NCBI RefSeq assembly: GCF_004365875.1 | Contig: NZ_SODF01000001.1 | Coordinates: 2,108,001 to 2,172,000 of the forward strand | Origin: Kribbella kalugense | GTDB taxonomy: Bacteria > Actinomycetota > Actinomycetes > Propionibacteriales > Kribbellaceae | Length of the DNA: 64,000 nt | Direction: 5' to 3' | Shown here: piece after piece, positions 18,906 to 27,985 of the stretch | How the letters are laid out: each line of letters opens with the position of its first letter | How positions within the stretch are numbered: position 1 is the stretch's first letter | Notes under the pieces: model-generated | Told to the model about the DNA's origin: nothing | The model's input: only the letters and a program-made list of their open reading frames with translations | Databases searched by the model: none | Position numbers and translations under genes: made by a program

Positions 18906-19466
18906 ATGACTGGGATCGTCATCGCGCGACCGGACGACAGCTGGCCGGCGCAGTACGACAACACCGCACACGTGATCGACGGACTGCTCGGCGAGTTGGC
19001 CCAGCGGATCGACCACATCGGTTCTACCTCGGTACCCCGCTTGCCGGCGAAGGACATCCTGGACATCCAGGTGACGGTCGGCTCGGAACCCGAGCTGGAC
19101 GACGTGGCGGAACGGATGGTCGCCGCGGACTGGGAGCTCCGCCCGCCGCGGCGCGACCACCCGGTGCCCGGTCTGCCCACCGATGACATCGAGTGGGTGA
19201 AACGGATGCTGGTCGAGCCGATGTACCGGCGGCGGGTCAACCTCCACGTACGGGTAGCCGGTCGCGCCAACCAGCGCTACGCGCTCCTGTTCCGCGACTA
19301 CTTGCGCAGCCACCCGGAGACAGCACGCGCGTACGCCACCTTCAAGCAGCACGCCGCCGCGCTCCGGCTCGAGATCGGCGACTACAGCGACCTGAAAGAC
19401 CCGGTCTGCGACCTCATCTATCTACCGGCCGAGGAATGGGCAGCCCGCACCGGGTGGACCGTCTAG
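18906..19466 (+). CDS. GrpB family protein (UPF0157, nucleotidyltransferase-like)
   Basis: About 186 residues of the GrpB family. Diagnostic blocks are the opening IVIARPDDSWPAQYD, then IDHIGSTSVPRLPAKDILDIQVTV, in which GSTSV...DILDIQV matches the nucleotidyltransferase-like core, and the C-terminal YALLFRDYLRSHPETARAYATFK. Many homologues exist; some are fused to dephospho-CoA kinase, and the reaction is not established. ATGs at 18894 and 18906 are both possible; 18906 gives the family-typical N-terminus. Confidence 0.87.
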   Translation: MTGIVIARPDDSWPAQYDNTAHVIDGLLGELAQRIDHIGSTSVPRLPAKDILDIQVTVGSEPELDDVAERMVAADWELRPPRRDHPVPGLPTDDIEWVKRMLVEPMYRRRVNLHVRVAGRANQRYALLFRDYLRSHPETARAYATFKQHAAALRLEIGDYSDLKDPVCDLIYLPAEEWAARTGWTV

Positions 19467-19493
19467 AAGGCTGGACGTTTGTTGCCTAGGGCA

Positions 19494-19688
19494 TCAGCGT
19501 TCGCTGGCGGGCAGGTTGAGGTGCTTCCACACGGCACGCCAGACGGCCTTCGCGGCCTCGCCCTCGGCCAGGGCCTGGTCGACCGTGCGGCCGCCGAGCT
19601 CCTGGACCACCTGGGTTTCGGCCCAGGTCCGTGCGTACGCGGGACCGAGATGGTGATCCATCCGTGCCCAGAACTCCGTCAGTCTCAT
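19494..19688 (-). CDS. DUF3046 protein
   Basis: 64 residues beginning [21 protein letters not shown] and ending [12 protein letters not shown], an almost complete match to the small actinobacterial DUF3046 family, whose genes lie close to recA in many genomes. Its function is unknown. Here it overlaps the lppM-like gene by four bases (ATGA), so the two are co-translated. Confidence 0.9.
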   Translation of the reverse strand: MRLTEFWARMDHHLGPAYARTWAETQVVQELGGRTVDQALAEGEAAKAVWRAVWKHLNLPASER

Positions 19689-20860
19689 GCCTGCCCGTCA
19701 TCGTCCCTCGGCGGCGGTCCCCAACCGCCCTGCTGACCCTGCTGGGGCGCCGACGGACCACCTTGCTGCGGCGGCTGCTGCCCGTGCTGCGGCTGACCAG
19801 GCTGACCCTGACCAGGCTGCGGCCCCCAACCACCAGGACCCTGCTGCGGCGGCTGTTGCTGACTCGGCTGCGGACCCCATTGACCCTGCCCCTGCTGAGG
19901 CTGCCCAGGGTACTGCGGCTGACCAGGCTGACCACCCGGCCCAGGCTGACCCGGTTGACCGCCGTACGGCGGCTGACCCGGCTGTCCCTGACCTGGCTGA
20001 CCCTGCGGCCCTGGGTACTGACCAGGTTGCCCCGGCTGACCTGGGTACTGCCCAGGCTGACCGCCGTACTGACCTGGCTGTCCCGGGTACTGCCCACCGG
20101 GACCAGGCTGACCGTACTGCTGGCCGTACCCCGGCTGACCCGGGTACTGCCCAGGGCCGCCGTACTGACCGGGCTGACCCGGGTACTGCCCCGGGAACGG
20201 CTGCCCATAGCCCTGCGGCTGTCCCTTGGCCCTCCGGCTGCGCAGGATGAAGAACACGACCGCCGCGATCGCCAGCAGCACCAGAACGATGATCAGGATC
20301 AGCGCCCAGGTCGGGAACCCACCGCCGGCCTCAGAGGTCAGCGAGACCTTGCCGAGCTTGTCGAGGCTGTCGTACGTCGCCGTACGGCCGCTGATCTTCG
20401 CGCCGTCGTCGTGCTCGAGGATCTTGCCCGGCATGGTGATCTTGAAGTTCACCTCGGGCGTGCTACCGGACGGAACGGTACCCAGGTCGCCGGCCTTGAC
20501 CGTGACCATGACCTTGTCGCCGTCCTTGCGGAAGCCGACGCCGTCGCCGCTCGAGCTGCCCATCTTGTCGAACGGCACGCTCTCGAAGGTGCAGTTCGAC
20601 CCGACGTACTTGTCGTCCTCGTACGACTTGCAGGTGACGCCTTGCGTCGTCGTCTGCTTGATGCCGCTCTCGATCTGCTGGCGGACCTTGTCGAGGGACT
20701 CGCCGCTGGACTGCAGCAGCTGCTTGTCGACCCCGATCTTCATGGTGCCGGAGACCGTCTCGTTCGACCCGACCTTCAGGTCGGCGTCGAGCCTCACGCA
20801 CCCGGACAGAGCGACCAGGCAGGCCACAACGACGAGCGCTGCACGTACGCGGTTGATCAT
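19685..20860 (-). CDS. LppM-like lipoprotein with membrane helix and Pro-Gly-Gln-rich tail
   Basis: 391 residues. Lipoprotein signal with lipobox LVALSGC near residue 20, then a domain resembling mycobacterial LppM ([29 protein letters not shown]). A single membrane helix follows ([22 protein letters not shown], split by context around residue 200). The C-terminal 150 residues are tandem YPGQPGQ-type repeats rich in Pro, Gly, Gln and Tyr, which should lie in the cytoplasm if the lipidated end is outside. ATG 20860 is the likely start; in-frame ATG 20872 is an alternative. The gene is divergent from lhr. Confidence 0.8.
   Translation of the reverse strand: MINRVRAALVVVACLVALSGCVRLDADLKVGSNETVSGTMKIGVDKQLLQSSGESLDKVRQQIESGIKQTTTQGVTCKSYEDDKYVGSNCTFESVPFDKMGSSSGDGVGFRKDGDKVMVTVKAGDLGTVPSGSTPEVNFKITMPGKILEHDDGAKISGRTATYDSLDKLGKVSLTSEAGGGFPTWALILIIVLVLLAIAAVVFFILRSRRAKGQPQGYGQPFPGQYPGQPGQYGGPGQYPGQPGYGQQYGQPGPGGQYPGQPGQYGGQPGQYPGQPGQPGQYPGPQGQPGQGQPGQPPYGGQPGQPGPGGQPGQPQYPGQPQQGQGQWGPQPSQQQPPQQGPGGWGPQPGQGQPGQPQHGQQPPQQGGPSAPQQGQQGGWGPPPRDDDGQA
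19740..20210. repeat. Degenerate tandem Pro-Gly-Gln repeat-coding region
   Basis: Short repeats built on the plus-strand words CCAGGCTGACC, TACTGCCC and GGCTGACC recur dozens of times with irregular spacing, encoding the [10 protein letters not shown] tail of the LppM-like protein. They are coding low complexity, not a CRISPR array, since the spacing and unit length vary and the reading frame stays open. Confidence 0.85.
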
Positions 20861-20969
20861 GGCGCCGATCATTCCAGACGATGGGGACAACCTGGACATC
20901 GGACGGAACGCGCGTCCTCACGCTGAGCCACCGGCGGTCGCGAAAAAACTGTCGGCGGGACCGGGCAAG

Positions 20970-23900
20970 ATGGTCGGCGTGAAGAAGACCAGCGCGTTGA
21001 GCCGGTTCTCGCCCGCGACCCGGGCGTGGTTCGGCGACGTTTTCGAGGCGGCCACCCCGGCCCAGCTCGAGGCGTGGGACGCCATCACCGCGGGCCGGGA
21101 CGCGCTGGTGGTCGCCCCGACCGGGTCAGGCAAGACGCTGGCGGCCTTCCTCTGGGCACTCGACCGACTGGCCACAACTCCCCCGCCCGACGATCCGAAG
21201 CTGCGCTGCCGAGTGCTGTACGTGTCACCGCTGAAGGCGCTCGCAGTCGATGTCGAGCGCAACCTCCGCGCACCCCTGATCGGCATCCGGGAGACCGCGC
21301 GCCGACTCGGCGAGGCGCCGATCGATGTCGAGGTCGCGGTGCGGTCGGGCGATACGCCGGCCAGTGAGCGACGGAGGTTCGCCTCGCGGCCTTCCGACGT
21401 ACTCATCACCACGCCGGAGTCACTGTTTCTACTGCTCACCTCGCAGGGCAGGGAGTCGCTGCGCGGGGTCGAGACAGTCATCATCGACGAGGTGCACGCG
21501 GTCGCCGGGACCAAGCGAGGTGCCCATCTGGCGCTGACGCTCGAGCGGCTGGACACCCTGCTGCCGAAGCCGGCGCAGCGGATCGGTCTGTCCGCGACCG
21601 TGCGTCCCGTCGAGGAAGTCGCTCGCTTCCTCGGTGGCGAGCGGCCGGTGACGGTGGTGCAACCCAAGTTCACCAAGCAGTGGGATCTGAGCGTCGTCGT
21701 TCCGATCGAGGACATGGCCGAGCTGGCCGCGACCGAGGTGGAGAGCTCTGGATCCGCAGCGGGTCCGCAGCAGCACGCCTCGATCTGGCCGCATGTCGAG
21801 GAGCACGTCTTCGATCTCATTTCTCAGCACAAGTCGACGATCGTCTTTTCCAACTCTCGGCGGCTGGCCGAGCGGCTGACCGCCCGGCTGAACGAGATCG
21901 CTGCCGAGCGGGCCGAGCTGGAGCTGCCGGAGCTGGGATCGCCCGCCGCAGTGATGGCGCAGTCGGGCGGATCGCTGGCAGCGCCGCCGTTGATCGCGCG
22001 AGCCCACCACGGCTCGGTCAGCAAGGAGCAGCGAGCGCTGATCGAGGAGGATCTGAAGTCCGGCCGCCTGCCCTGTGTGGTGGCGACGAGCAGCCTCGAG
22101 CTCGGCATCGACATGGGTGCCGTCGATCTGGTCATCCAGGTCGAGGCGCCGCCGTCGGTCGCCAGCGGGCTGCAGCGCGTGGGTCGTGCGGGTCACCAGG
22201 TCGGAGCGGTGTCGCGTGGGGTGCTGTTCCCGAAGTTCCGCGGCGACCTGATTGATACGGCTGTGGTCGTGCAGCGGATGCGCGACGGGCTGATCGAGAG
22301 CCTGCACATCCCGGCCAACCCGCTCGACGTGCTCGCTCAGCAGATCGTGTCGATCGTCGCCCTCGACTCGGTCGACGTCGACGAGCTGTTCAGTCTGGTA
22401 CGCCGCTGTGCGCCGTTCGCGACGTTGCCAAGATCGGCGTACGACGGGGTGCTCGACATGCTGTCCGGTCGGTATCCGTCGGACGAGTTCGCCGAGCTGC
22501 GGCCGCGGATCGTGTTCGACCGCGTGAGTGGTGAGATCTCCGGCCGTCCTGGGGCACAGCGTCTTGCCGTGACGAGCGGCGGGACGATCCCGGACCGCGG
22601 GCTGTTCGGGGTGTTCCTGGTCGGCGAATCGACGAACCATCGCGTTGGCGAGCTCGACGAGGAGATGGTGTACGAGTCGCGAGTCGGCGACGTCTTCACG
22701 CTCGGCGCGTCCAGCTGGCGGATCGAGGACATCACCCACGATCGGGTGCTCGTCTCCCCCGCTCCGGGTCAGCCGGGCAGGTTGCCGTTCTGGAAGGGCG
22801 ATGCGGTCGGGCGGCCTGCGGAGCTCGGCGCGGCGACCGGCGCGTTCGTCCGCAAGATGGCGTCGATGCCCGCTGCCAAGGCGATCGAGCGCGCGCGGAC
22901 CGCGGGCCTGGATGAGTACGCCGCCAACAATCTCGTGTCGTATCTCGCCGAGCAGCGGGACGCGACCAGCCGGGTGCCGGACGACGTGACCATCGTGGTC
23001 GAGCGGTTCCGGGACGAGCTCGGCGACTGGCGGGTCTGCGTGCACTCGCCGTACGGCGGTCAGGTGCACGGCCCATGGGCACTCGCGATCGCAGCCCGCC
23101 TGCGCGATCGGTACGGGATGGATGCGCAGTCGGTCTCGGGTGACGACGGGATCGTGCTGCGGCTGCCGGAGACGGACGAGGCGCCGCCGGGTGCGGAGCT
23201 GGTGCTGTTCGATCCGGCCGACATCGAGGATCTGGTCACCACCGAGGTCGGTGGGTCGGCTCTGTTCGCGGCCCGGTTCCGGGAGTGCGCGGCGCGGGCG
23301 TTGTTGTTGCCGCGGCGCAATCCGGGCCGACGTTCTCCACTGTGGCAGCAGCGGCAGCGGTCGGCGCAGTTGCTGAGTGTGGCCAGCAAGTACGGCTCAT
23401 TCCCGATCGTGCTCGAGACGTTGCGCGAGGTCTTGCAGGACGTCTACGACCTGCCGGCGTTGAAGGATCTCCTGACCGGGATCAGCGAGCGTCGGATCTC
23501 GGTCGTCGAGGTCGAGACTTCCGAGGCGTCGCCGTTCGCGAAGTCGCTGCTGTTCGGCTATGTGGGCGCCTTCATGTACGAGGGCGACAGCCCGCTCGCG
23601 GAGAAGCGTGCAGCCGCATTGGCGCTGGATCAGAGCTTGCTGGCCGAGTTGCTCGGGCGGACCGAGCTGCGAGAGCTGCTCGATGCCGAGGTCGTACTGC
23701 GGACTGAGGCCGAGCTGCAACGACTGGCCGAGGATCGTCGAGCGCGTGATGCCGAAGGTCTGTTCGACGTACTGCGGATGGTCGGTCCGCTGTCGTTGCC
23801 GGAGGCATCGCAGCGGTGTGTCGACGGTTCGGATGCTGAGTCTTGGTTGACCTCGTTGGCGGCCGCTCGCCGAGTCGTGCGAGTGCGGATCGCCGGTGAG

Positions 23901-25607
23901 CATCGGTGGGCGGTTGTCGAGGACGTTGCCCGACTGCGGGATGCGCTCGGTGTGCCGCTGCCGCCTGGGGTCGCGGAGGCGCACGCCGAGCCGGTCGCCG
24001 ATCCGCTTGGCGATCTGGTGTCTCGATATGCGCGGACGCACGGACCGTTCCGGGCGATCGATCTTGCGACACAGCTCGGGATCGGGGTGGCCGTTGTCAC
24101 CGATGCGCTGCGGCGCTTGGGCGCGGCCGGTCGAGTTGTCGAGGGCGAGTTCCTGCCGGGCGGGATAGCGCTCGAGTGGTGTGACAGCGAGGTCCTCCGA
24201 CTGCTGCGCCGGCGTTCGCTCGCCGCGCTGCGGAAGGAGGTCGAGCCCGTCGATCCGTCCGCGCTGGCCCGGTTCCTGCCTGCGTGGCAAGGGATCACGA
24301 GCAGCCGCGGCCGTGGGTACGACGTACTTCTCGGAGCAGTCGAGCAGCTCGCCGGGTGTGCGGTGCCGGCGTCGGCATTGGAGTCGATCGTGCTGCCGGC
24401 GCGGGTGCCCGGGTATCAGCCGTCGATGTTGGATGAGCTGACGGCGACCGGTGAAGTGGTGTGGGCGGGTTCGGGTTCGTTGCCGGGGACTGACGGGTGG
24501 GTGTCGTTGCATCTCGCGGACAACTGCGATCTGACGCTGCCCGATCCGGATCCGGCTGTGGAGTTGGGCGAAACGCATCAGGCTGTGCTGGACGCGTTGT
24601 CGGGTGGTGGCGCGTTCTTCTTCCGGCAGTTGAGCGATGCGATCGGATCCGCGTCCGGCGTGGTGGAGGACAACGCCTTGGTCGGCGTCCTCTGGGATCT
24701 CGTCTGGGCCGGGTATCTGACCAATGACACCCTGACACCGGTCCGATCGCTCGTCGGTGGCGGCCGAGGCAGTCATCGGACGCGCCGTGCGACGCCGCGC
24801 GCACGGCCCGGACGTCCGAGCCGACCGACGATGCCCTCACGTAGCGGTCCGCCGACGGCCGGTGGGCGATGGTCGTTGCTTCCGGCCCGTAGTTCGGACA
24901 CGACCCGGCGGGCGCATGCCGCGGCCGAGACGCTGCTCGATCGCTACGGGATCGTGACGCGCGGCTCGGTGATGACCGAGCGAACGCCTGGCGGGTTCGC
25001 CGCCGTTTACAAGGTGCTGAGCGCGTTCGAGGAGTCCGGGCGATGCCGACGCGGCTACTTCGTGGCCGGGCTCGGGGCCGCTCAGTTCGCCCTGCCTGGG
25101 GCCGTGGACCGATTGCGGGCGCTCGCCGAGTTGCCGACGACGACGCCGGGATCGGACAGCCCATTCGGTCCTGCGGGACGATTCGGGCCGGGCGGTGCGC
25201 GTTCGCGCGGCGGTGGCCGGAAGGACGAGGAGCTGACCGCGCGTGCCGTCGTACTTGCGGCTTCCGACCCGGCGAATCCGTACGGTGCCGCGTTGCAGTG
25301 GCCCGAGCGAGAAAGCGCAGGCGGTCACCGCCCGGGTCGGAAGGCAGGCGCGTTGGTCGTGATGGTCGACGGGCAACTGATTGTGTACGTCGAGCGCGGC
25401 GGGCGGACTGTGCTGAGCTTCACTGAGGATCCAGATCTGCTCCAGCCGGCGGTCGATGCGCTGGCGTTGTCGATCCGGGACGGTCAGCTCGGCAAGCTGA
25501 GTGTGGAGACTGCTGATGGTGAGCAGGTCCGGCACACAACGTTCGGCGATGCCTTGGCGAAGGCTGGCTTCCATGCGACGCCGCGCGGCCTGCGTCTGCG
25601 GGCTTGA
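20970..25607 (+). CDS. lhr: Lhr-family ATP-dependent DNA helicase
   Basis: About 1545 residues, the length of full actinobacterial Lhr. The helicase core has Walker A APTGSGKT (about residues 48-55), the motif II DEVH near 172, motif III LSATVRP and motif VI QRVGRAGHQ near 401, followed by the large Lhr C-terminal region. Lhr moves 3'-5' on single-stranded DNA and unwinds RNA:DNA hybrids; mycobacterial Lhr is induced by DNA damage. nei2 follows 18 bases downstream, the same pairing as in mycobacteria. The open frame extends to 20226, but that part is antisense to the lppM-like gene. The coding strand is G/T-rich in the last third. Confidence 0.95.
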   Translation: MVGVKKTSALSRFSPATRAWFGDVFEAATPAQLEAWDAITAGRDALVVAPTGSGKTLAAFLWALDRLATTPPPDDPKLRCRVLYVSPLKALAVDVERNLRAPLIGIRETARRLGEAPIDVEVAVRSGDTPASERRRFASRPSDVLITTPESLFLLLTSQGRESLRGVETVIIDEVHAVAGTKRGAHLALTLERLDTLLPKPAQRIGLSATVRPVEEVARFLGGERPVTVVQPKFTKQWDLSVVVPIEDMAELAATEVESSGSAAGPQQHASIWPHVEEHVFDLISQHKSTIVFSNSRRLAERLTARLNEIAAERAELELPELGSPAAVMAQSGGSLAAPPLIARAHHGSVSKEQRALIEEDLKSGRLPCVVATSSLELGIDMGAVDLVIQVEAPPSVASGLQRVGRAGHQVGAVSRGVLFPKFRGDLIDTAVVVQRMRDGLIESLHIPANPLDVLAQQIVSIVALDSVDVDELFSLVRRCAPFATLPRSAYDGVLDMLSGRYPSDEFAELRPRIVFDRVSGEISGRPGAQRLAVTSGGTIPDRGLFGVFLVGESTNHRVGELDEEMVYESRVGDVFTLGASSWRIEDITHDRVLVSPAPGQPGRLPFWKGDAVGRPAELGAATGAFVRKMASMPAAKAIERARTAGLDEYAANNLVSYLAEQRDATSRVPDDVTIVVERFRDELGDWRVCVHSPYGGQVHGPWALAIAARLRDRYGMDAQSVSGDDGIVLRLPETDEAPPGAELVLFDPADIEDLVTTEVGGSALFAARFRECAARALLLPRRNPGRRSPLWQQRQRSAQLLSVASKYGSFPIVLETLREVLQDVYDLPALKDLLTGISERRISVVEVETSEASPFAKSLLFGYVGAFMYEGDSPLAEKRAAALALDQSLLAELLGRTELRELLDAEVVLRTEAELQRLAEDRRARDAEGLFDVLRMVGPLSLPEASQRCVDGSDAESWLTSLAAARRVVRVRIAGEHRWAVVEDVARLRDALGVPLPPGVAEAHAEPVADPLGDLVSRYARTHGPFRAIDLATQLGIGVAVVTDALRRLGAAGRVVEGEFLPGGIALEWCDSEVLRLLRRRSLAALRKEVEPVDPSALARFLPAWQGITSSRGRGYDVLLGAVEQLAGCAVPASALESIVLPARVPGYQPSMLDELTATGEVVWAGSGSLPGTDGWVSLHLADNCDLTLPDPDPAVELGETHQAVLDALSGGGAFFFRQLSDAIGSASGVVEDNALVGVLWDLVWAGYLTNDTLTPVRSLVGGGRGSHRTRRATPRARPGRPSRPTMPSRSGPPTAGGRWSLLPARSSDTTRRAHAAAETLLDRYGIVTRGSVMTERTPGGFAAVYKVLSAFEESGRCRRGYFVAGLGAAQFALPGAVDRLRALAELPTTTPGSDSPFGPAGRFGPGGARSRGGGRKDEELTARAVVLAASDPANPYGAALQWPERESAGGHRPGRKAGALVVMVDGQLIVYVERGGRTVLSFTEDPDLLQPAVDALALSIRDGQLGKLSVETADGEQVRHTTFGDALAKAGFHATPRGLRLRA

Positions 25608-25625
25608 TAGCCGGAGCGAGCGACC

Positions 25626-26411
25626 ATGCCTGAAGGAGATACCGTCTGGCGAGCTTGCAAGCGGCTGAACCAGGCGTTGGCCGGGCAGGAGCTCGTTCGT
25701 ACGGACTTCCGCGTGCCTTCATTGGCGACGACCGACTTGAGCGGGCGGACGATGCTCGAAGTCGTTGCGCGCGGCAAGCACATCCTGATGCGGATCTCCG
25801 GCGGACTGACGCTGCACAGCCATTTCCGGATGGATGGCAGCTGGCATCTGTACCGGCCAGGTGAGCGGTGGCACGGCGGGCCCGATCACCAGATCCGCGT
25901 GGTCCTCGAAACAGCGCCCTGGACAGCGGTCGGTTATCGCCTCCCGGTGCTCGATCTGGTCGCGACCGGCGACGAGGACAGCGTGGTCGGGCACCTCGGA
26001 CCCGATCTGCTCTCGCCGTCGTTCGACCGGGCCGTCGCGATCGCCAACCTGGAGTCCGATCCGGAGCGCACGGTCAGCGAGGCACTGCTCGACCAGAGGA
26101 ATCTCGCGGGAATCGGGAACTTCTATCGCATCGAGGTCTGCTTCCTGCTCGGCCTGCATCCGTGGCGCCCGATCTCGGCCGTCGACGTCCCGGCCGCAGT
26201 CGACCTCAGCCGGAAGCTGATGAAGGCCAATGTCCGCAACGGCACCCAGGTCAGCACCGGCATCGACCGGCCGGGCCAACGCTCCTGGGTGTTCGAACGC
26301 GCCGGCAAGCCGTGCCAACGCTGTGGTACGACGATCCTGACGGCGTCGCTCGGCGAAGCGACCCGCGAACGGGTCACCTACTGGTGCCCTGTCTGCCAAC
26401 CCGAGCACTGA
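25626..26411 (+). CDS. nei2: Fpg/Nei-family DNA glycosylase (Nei2 type)
   Basis: 261 residues beginning MPEGDTVWRA: Pro2 and Glu3 are the catalytic N-terminus of Nei enzymes, which excise oxidised pyrimidines and nick the abasic site. The central helix-two-turn-helix contains SEALLDQRNLAGIGNFYR. The C-terminal zinc finger is complete, CQRCG...YWCPVCQ. It lies in an operon with lhr, 18 bases after its stop, which fits joint action in base-damage repair. Confidence 0.95.
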   Translation: MPEGDTVWRACKRLNQALAGQELVRTDFRVPSLATTDLSGRTMLEVVARGKHILMRISGGLTLHSHFRMDGSWHLYRPGERWHGGPDHQIRVVLETAPWTAVGYRLPVLDLVATGDEDSVVGHLGPDLLSPSFDRAVAIANLESDPERTVSEALLDQRNLAGIGNFYRIEVCFLLGLHPWRPISAVDVPAAVDLSRKLMKANVRNGTQVSTGIDRPGQRSWVFERAGKPCQRCGTTILTASLGEATRERVTYWCPVCQPEH

Positions 26412-26484
26412 TCCGCGAACCAGACAGAACTGGCCTGTGGACAACGGCGCCGGCCGACGACAACGCGGATATCTTCTCTGACGC

Positions 26485-26502
26485 ATCGAACAAATGTTCG
26501 AT
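26485..26502. promoter_or_regulatory. LexA (SOS) box immediately upstream of the DUF4262 gene
   Basis: ATCGAACAAATGTTCGAT has perfect seven-base arms and an exact CGAAC-N4-GTTCG core. It ends 15 bases before the ATG at 26518, a position where LexA would block the promoter or early transcription. Confidence 0.85.
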
Positions 26503-26517
26503 CGAGAGGAGAAGCTG

Positions 26518-26979
26518 ATGTGCGACCGATGCGGCGGCCTGACCGACGACCAGTACTCGTGGCAGATCGAGCGGAACATCCTGACCTACGGCTGGACGAT
26601 GCAGTACGTCGAGAGCGACGGCGTCCGCAACCCGGCCTTCGGGTACACGCTGGGGCTCAGTCTGTACCGACACCCGGAGATCATCGTCTTCGACCCCGAG
26701 CCAGACTCGGCCTACCTGGGGCTCAAACCGCTCGCCTGGGCGGTGATGGGCGGGGCGGTGTTCGACGAGGGCGACGACCTGTCCGCCTTCTTTCCGCCTC
26801 CGGATGCGGCCGCGCTCCTGCGGTTTCCTGACTCGGCGCACCACTTGTTCACGGCGAACCAGATGTTCCGGCAGCCTGGCCAGCCACCGCTGCCGGCTCT
26901 GCAGCTCATCTGGCCGACTCGCATCGCCCTGATCCAGCCGTCCGACAGCAGCCCCACGCCAGGCGGGGGCGTTCGATGA
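26518..26979 (+). CDS. DUF4262 domain protein, probably damage-inducible
   Basis: 153 residues, DUF4262-like: YGWTMQYVESDGVRNPAFGYTLGLSLYRHPEIIVF opens the domain, and FRQPGQPPLPALQLIWPTR closes it. The family has no known function. Start ATG 26518 follows AGGAGA at a good distance; an ATG at 26494 would lie inside the SOS box and is rejected. The N-terminal MCDRCGG carries a CxxC pair. Context (lhr, nei2 upstream, SOS box) suggests a DNA-damage role. It converges with clgR, with eight bases between. Confidence 0.82.
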   Translation: MCDRCGGLTDDQYSWQIERNILTYGWTMQYVESDGVRNPAFGYTLGLSLYRHPEIIVFDPEPDSAYLGLKPLAWAVMGGAVFDEGDDLSAFFPPPDAAALLRFPDSAHHLFTANQMFRQPGQPPLPALQLIWPTRIALIQPSDSSPTPGGGVR

Positions 26980-26987
26980 TGCGCGGC

Positions 26988-27281
26988 TCAGGCCGCGGAG
27001 GCCACGACCTCGGCAGGCTCGATGGTCGGGTGCGCCAGCACCAGAGCCTCTTCGCGGGCCAGATCCTCGCTCACCTCGGCGAAGACCGTCGACAGCGGCA
27101 CATCGAGCGCCGTGCAGATCGCCGCCAGCAGCTCGCTGGAGGCTTCCTTCTGGCCGCGCTCGACCTCCGACAGGTAGCCGAGACTCACGCGGGCGTCGGC
27201 GGATACCTCGCGGAGAGTGCGCCCCTGGCGCAGCCGCTTACGCCGCAGCACGTCGCCCAGCAGGCCACGAACCAGCACCAT
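26988..27281 (-). CDS. clgR: XRE-type transcriptional regulator ClgR
   Basis: 97 residues with one helix-turn-helix ([39 protein letters not shown]), the sequence type of ClgR/PopR, which activates clp protease and related stress genes in actinobacteria. The C-terminus ends in small residues (VVASAA), which in ClgR acts as a degradation signal for ClpP. ATG 27281 follows AAGGGAG. The placement downstream of cinA is the usual one. Confidence 0.9.
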   Translation of the reverse strand: MVLVRGLLGDVLRRKRLRQGRTLREVSADARVSLGYLSEVERGQKEASSELLAAICTALDVPLSTVFAEVSEDLAREEALVLAHPTIEPAEVVASAA

Positions 27282-27444
27282 GAGGTTTCTCCCTTCCGCC
27301 TGTCCGGTCACGTCTACTCGCACGGTAGCGCGACCGTAGGAACCAACGGTACCTGTTGCCGGGTCACTACCCCTCGCAATGTCCACCTTCGGTGCGCCGT
27401 GCCAGTCTGCCTTACCTGTCACCATGCTGGTCTCAACACCCTGT

Positions 27445-27939
27445 TCAGTCGAGTTCTTCCGCCACAACGGCGGCTCCGAGTTCCAGGACGGCCTGTACGC
27501 TCCCCCGGCGGACGGCCGCCCGGTCGCCGGTCAGCTGCAGCTTCCGCACCTGCACCGAGCCTGGTCCGGCCGCGGCGACGTACACCGTGCCGGCTTGGAT
27601 GCCCGCCTGCGGGTCCGGACCGGCCACACCAGTCGTCGCGAGCCCGTAGTCGGCCTCCAGACGCTCTCGTACGCCGCTGGCCAGGGCTGCGGCCGTGTCC
27701 GGGTGGACCGGCCCCACAGCAGCCAGCAGGTCCTCCGGCACGCCCGCGAGCTTGGCCTTCAGATCGGTCGCGTACACGACCACGCCACCCCGATACACCG
27801 CCGACACCCCCGGCACATCCGTCAGAACCGCCCCAACCATCCCACCTGTCAACGACTCAGCAGTGGCGAGCGTCACGCCACGCTCCTGCAACAGCCCGAC
27901 CAATCGCAAAACTGCATCCTCGAGGCCGTCTCCGGTCAC
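27445..27939 (-). CDS. cinA: CinA-family nicotinamide-nucleotide amidohydrolase (PncC domain)
   Basis: 164 residues containing only the C-terminal CinA (PncC) domain: [39 protein letters not shown], with the conserved AESLTGG, and later [13 protein letters not shown]. PncC deamidates nicotinamide mononucleotide to nicotinate mononucleotide in NAD recycling. GTG 27939 is preceded by an excellent AGGAGGTGA site. clgR follows 163 bases downstream. Part of the coding strand is G/T-rich (about 27780-27900). Confidence 0.92.
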   Translation of the reverse strand: MTGDGLEDAVLRLVGLLQERGVTLATAESLTGGMVGAVLTDVPGVSAVYRGGVVVYATDLKAKLAGVPEDLLAAVGPVHPDTAAALASGVRERLEADYGLATTGVAGPDPQAGIQAGTVYVAAAGPGSVQVRKLQLTGDRAAVRRGSVQAVLELGAAVVAEELD

Positions 27940-27985
27940 CCGTCACCTCCTGCGCTCCCGACCTGCCGCTCAAGGTGCGGCGGGA

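Noticed and set aside
19740..20210. Possible CRISPR or minisatellite array
   Set aside because: Irregular short words encode a PGQ-rich protein tail; no spacers.
20226..20969. Extended N-terminus for Lhr
   Set aside because: The extra frame is antisense to the lppM-like gene; the family start is near 20970.
24760..24840. Possible frameshift in Lhr
   Set aside because: The Arg/Pro-rich stretch is odd, but the frame continues into conserved C-terminal sequence on both sides.
26494..26517. Upstream ATG for the DUF4262 protein
   Set aside because: It lies in the SOS box and lacks a ribosome site; ATG 26518 has AGGAGA.
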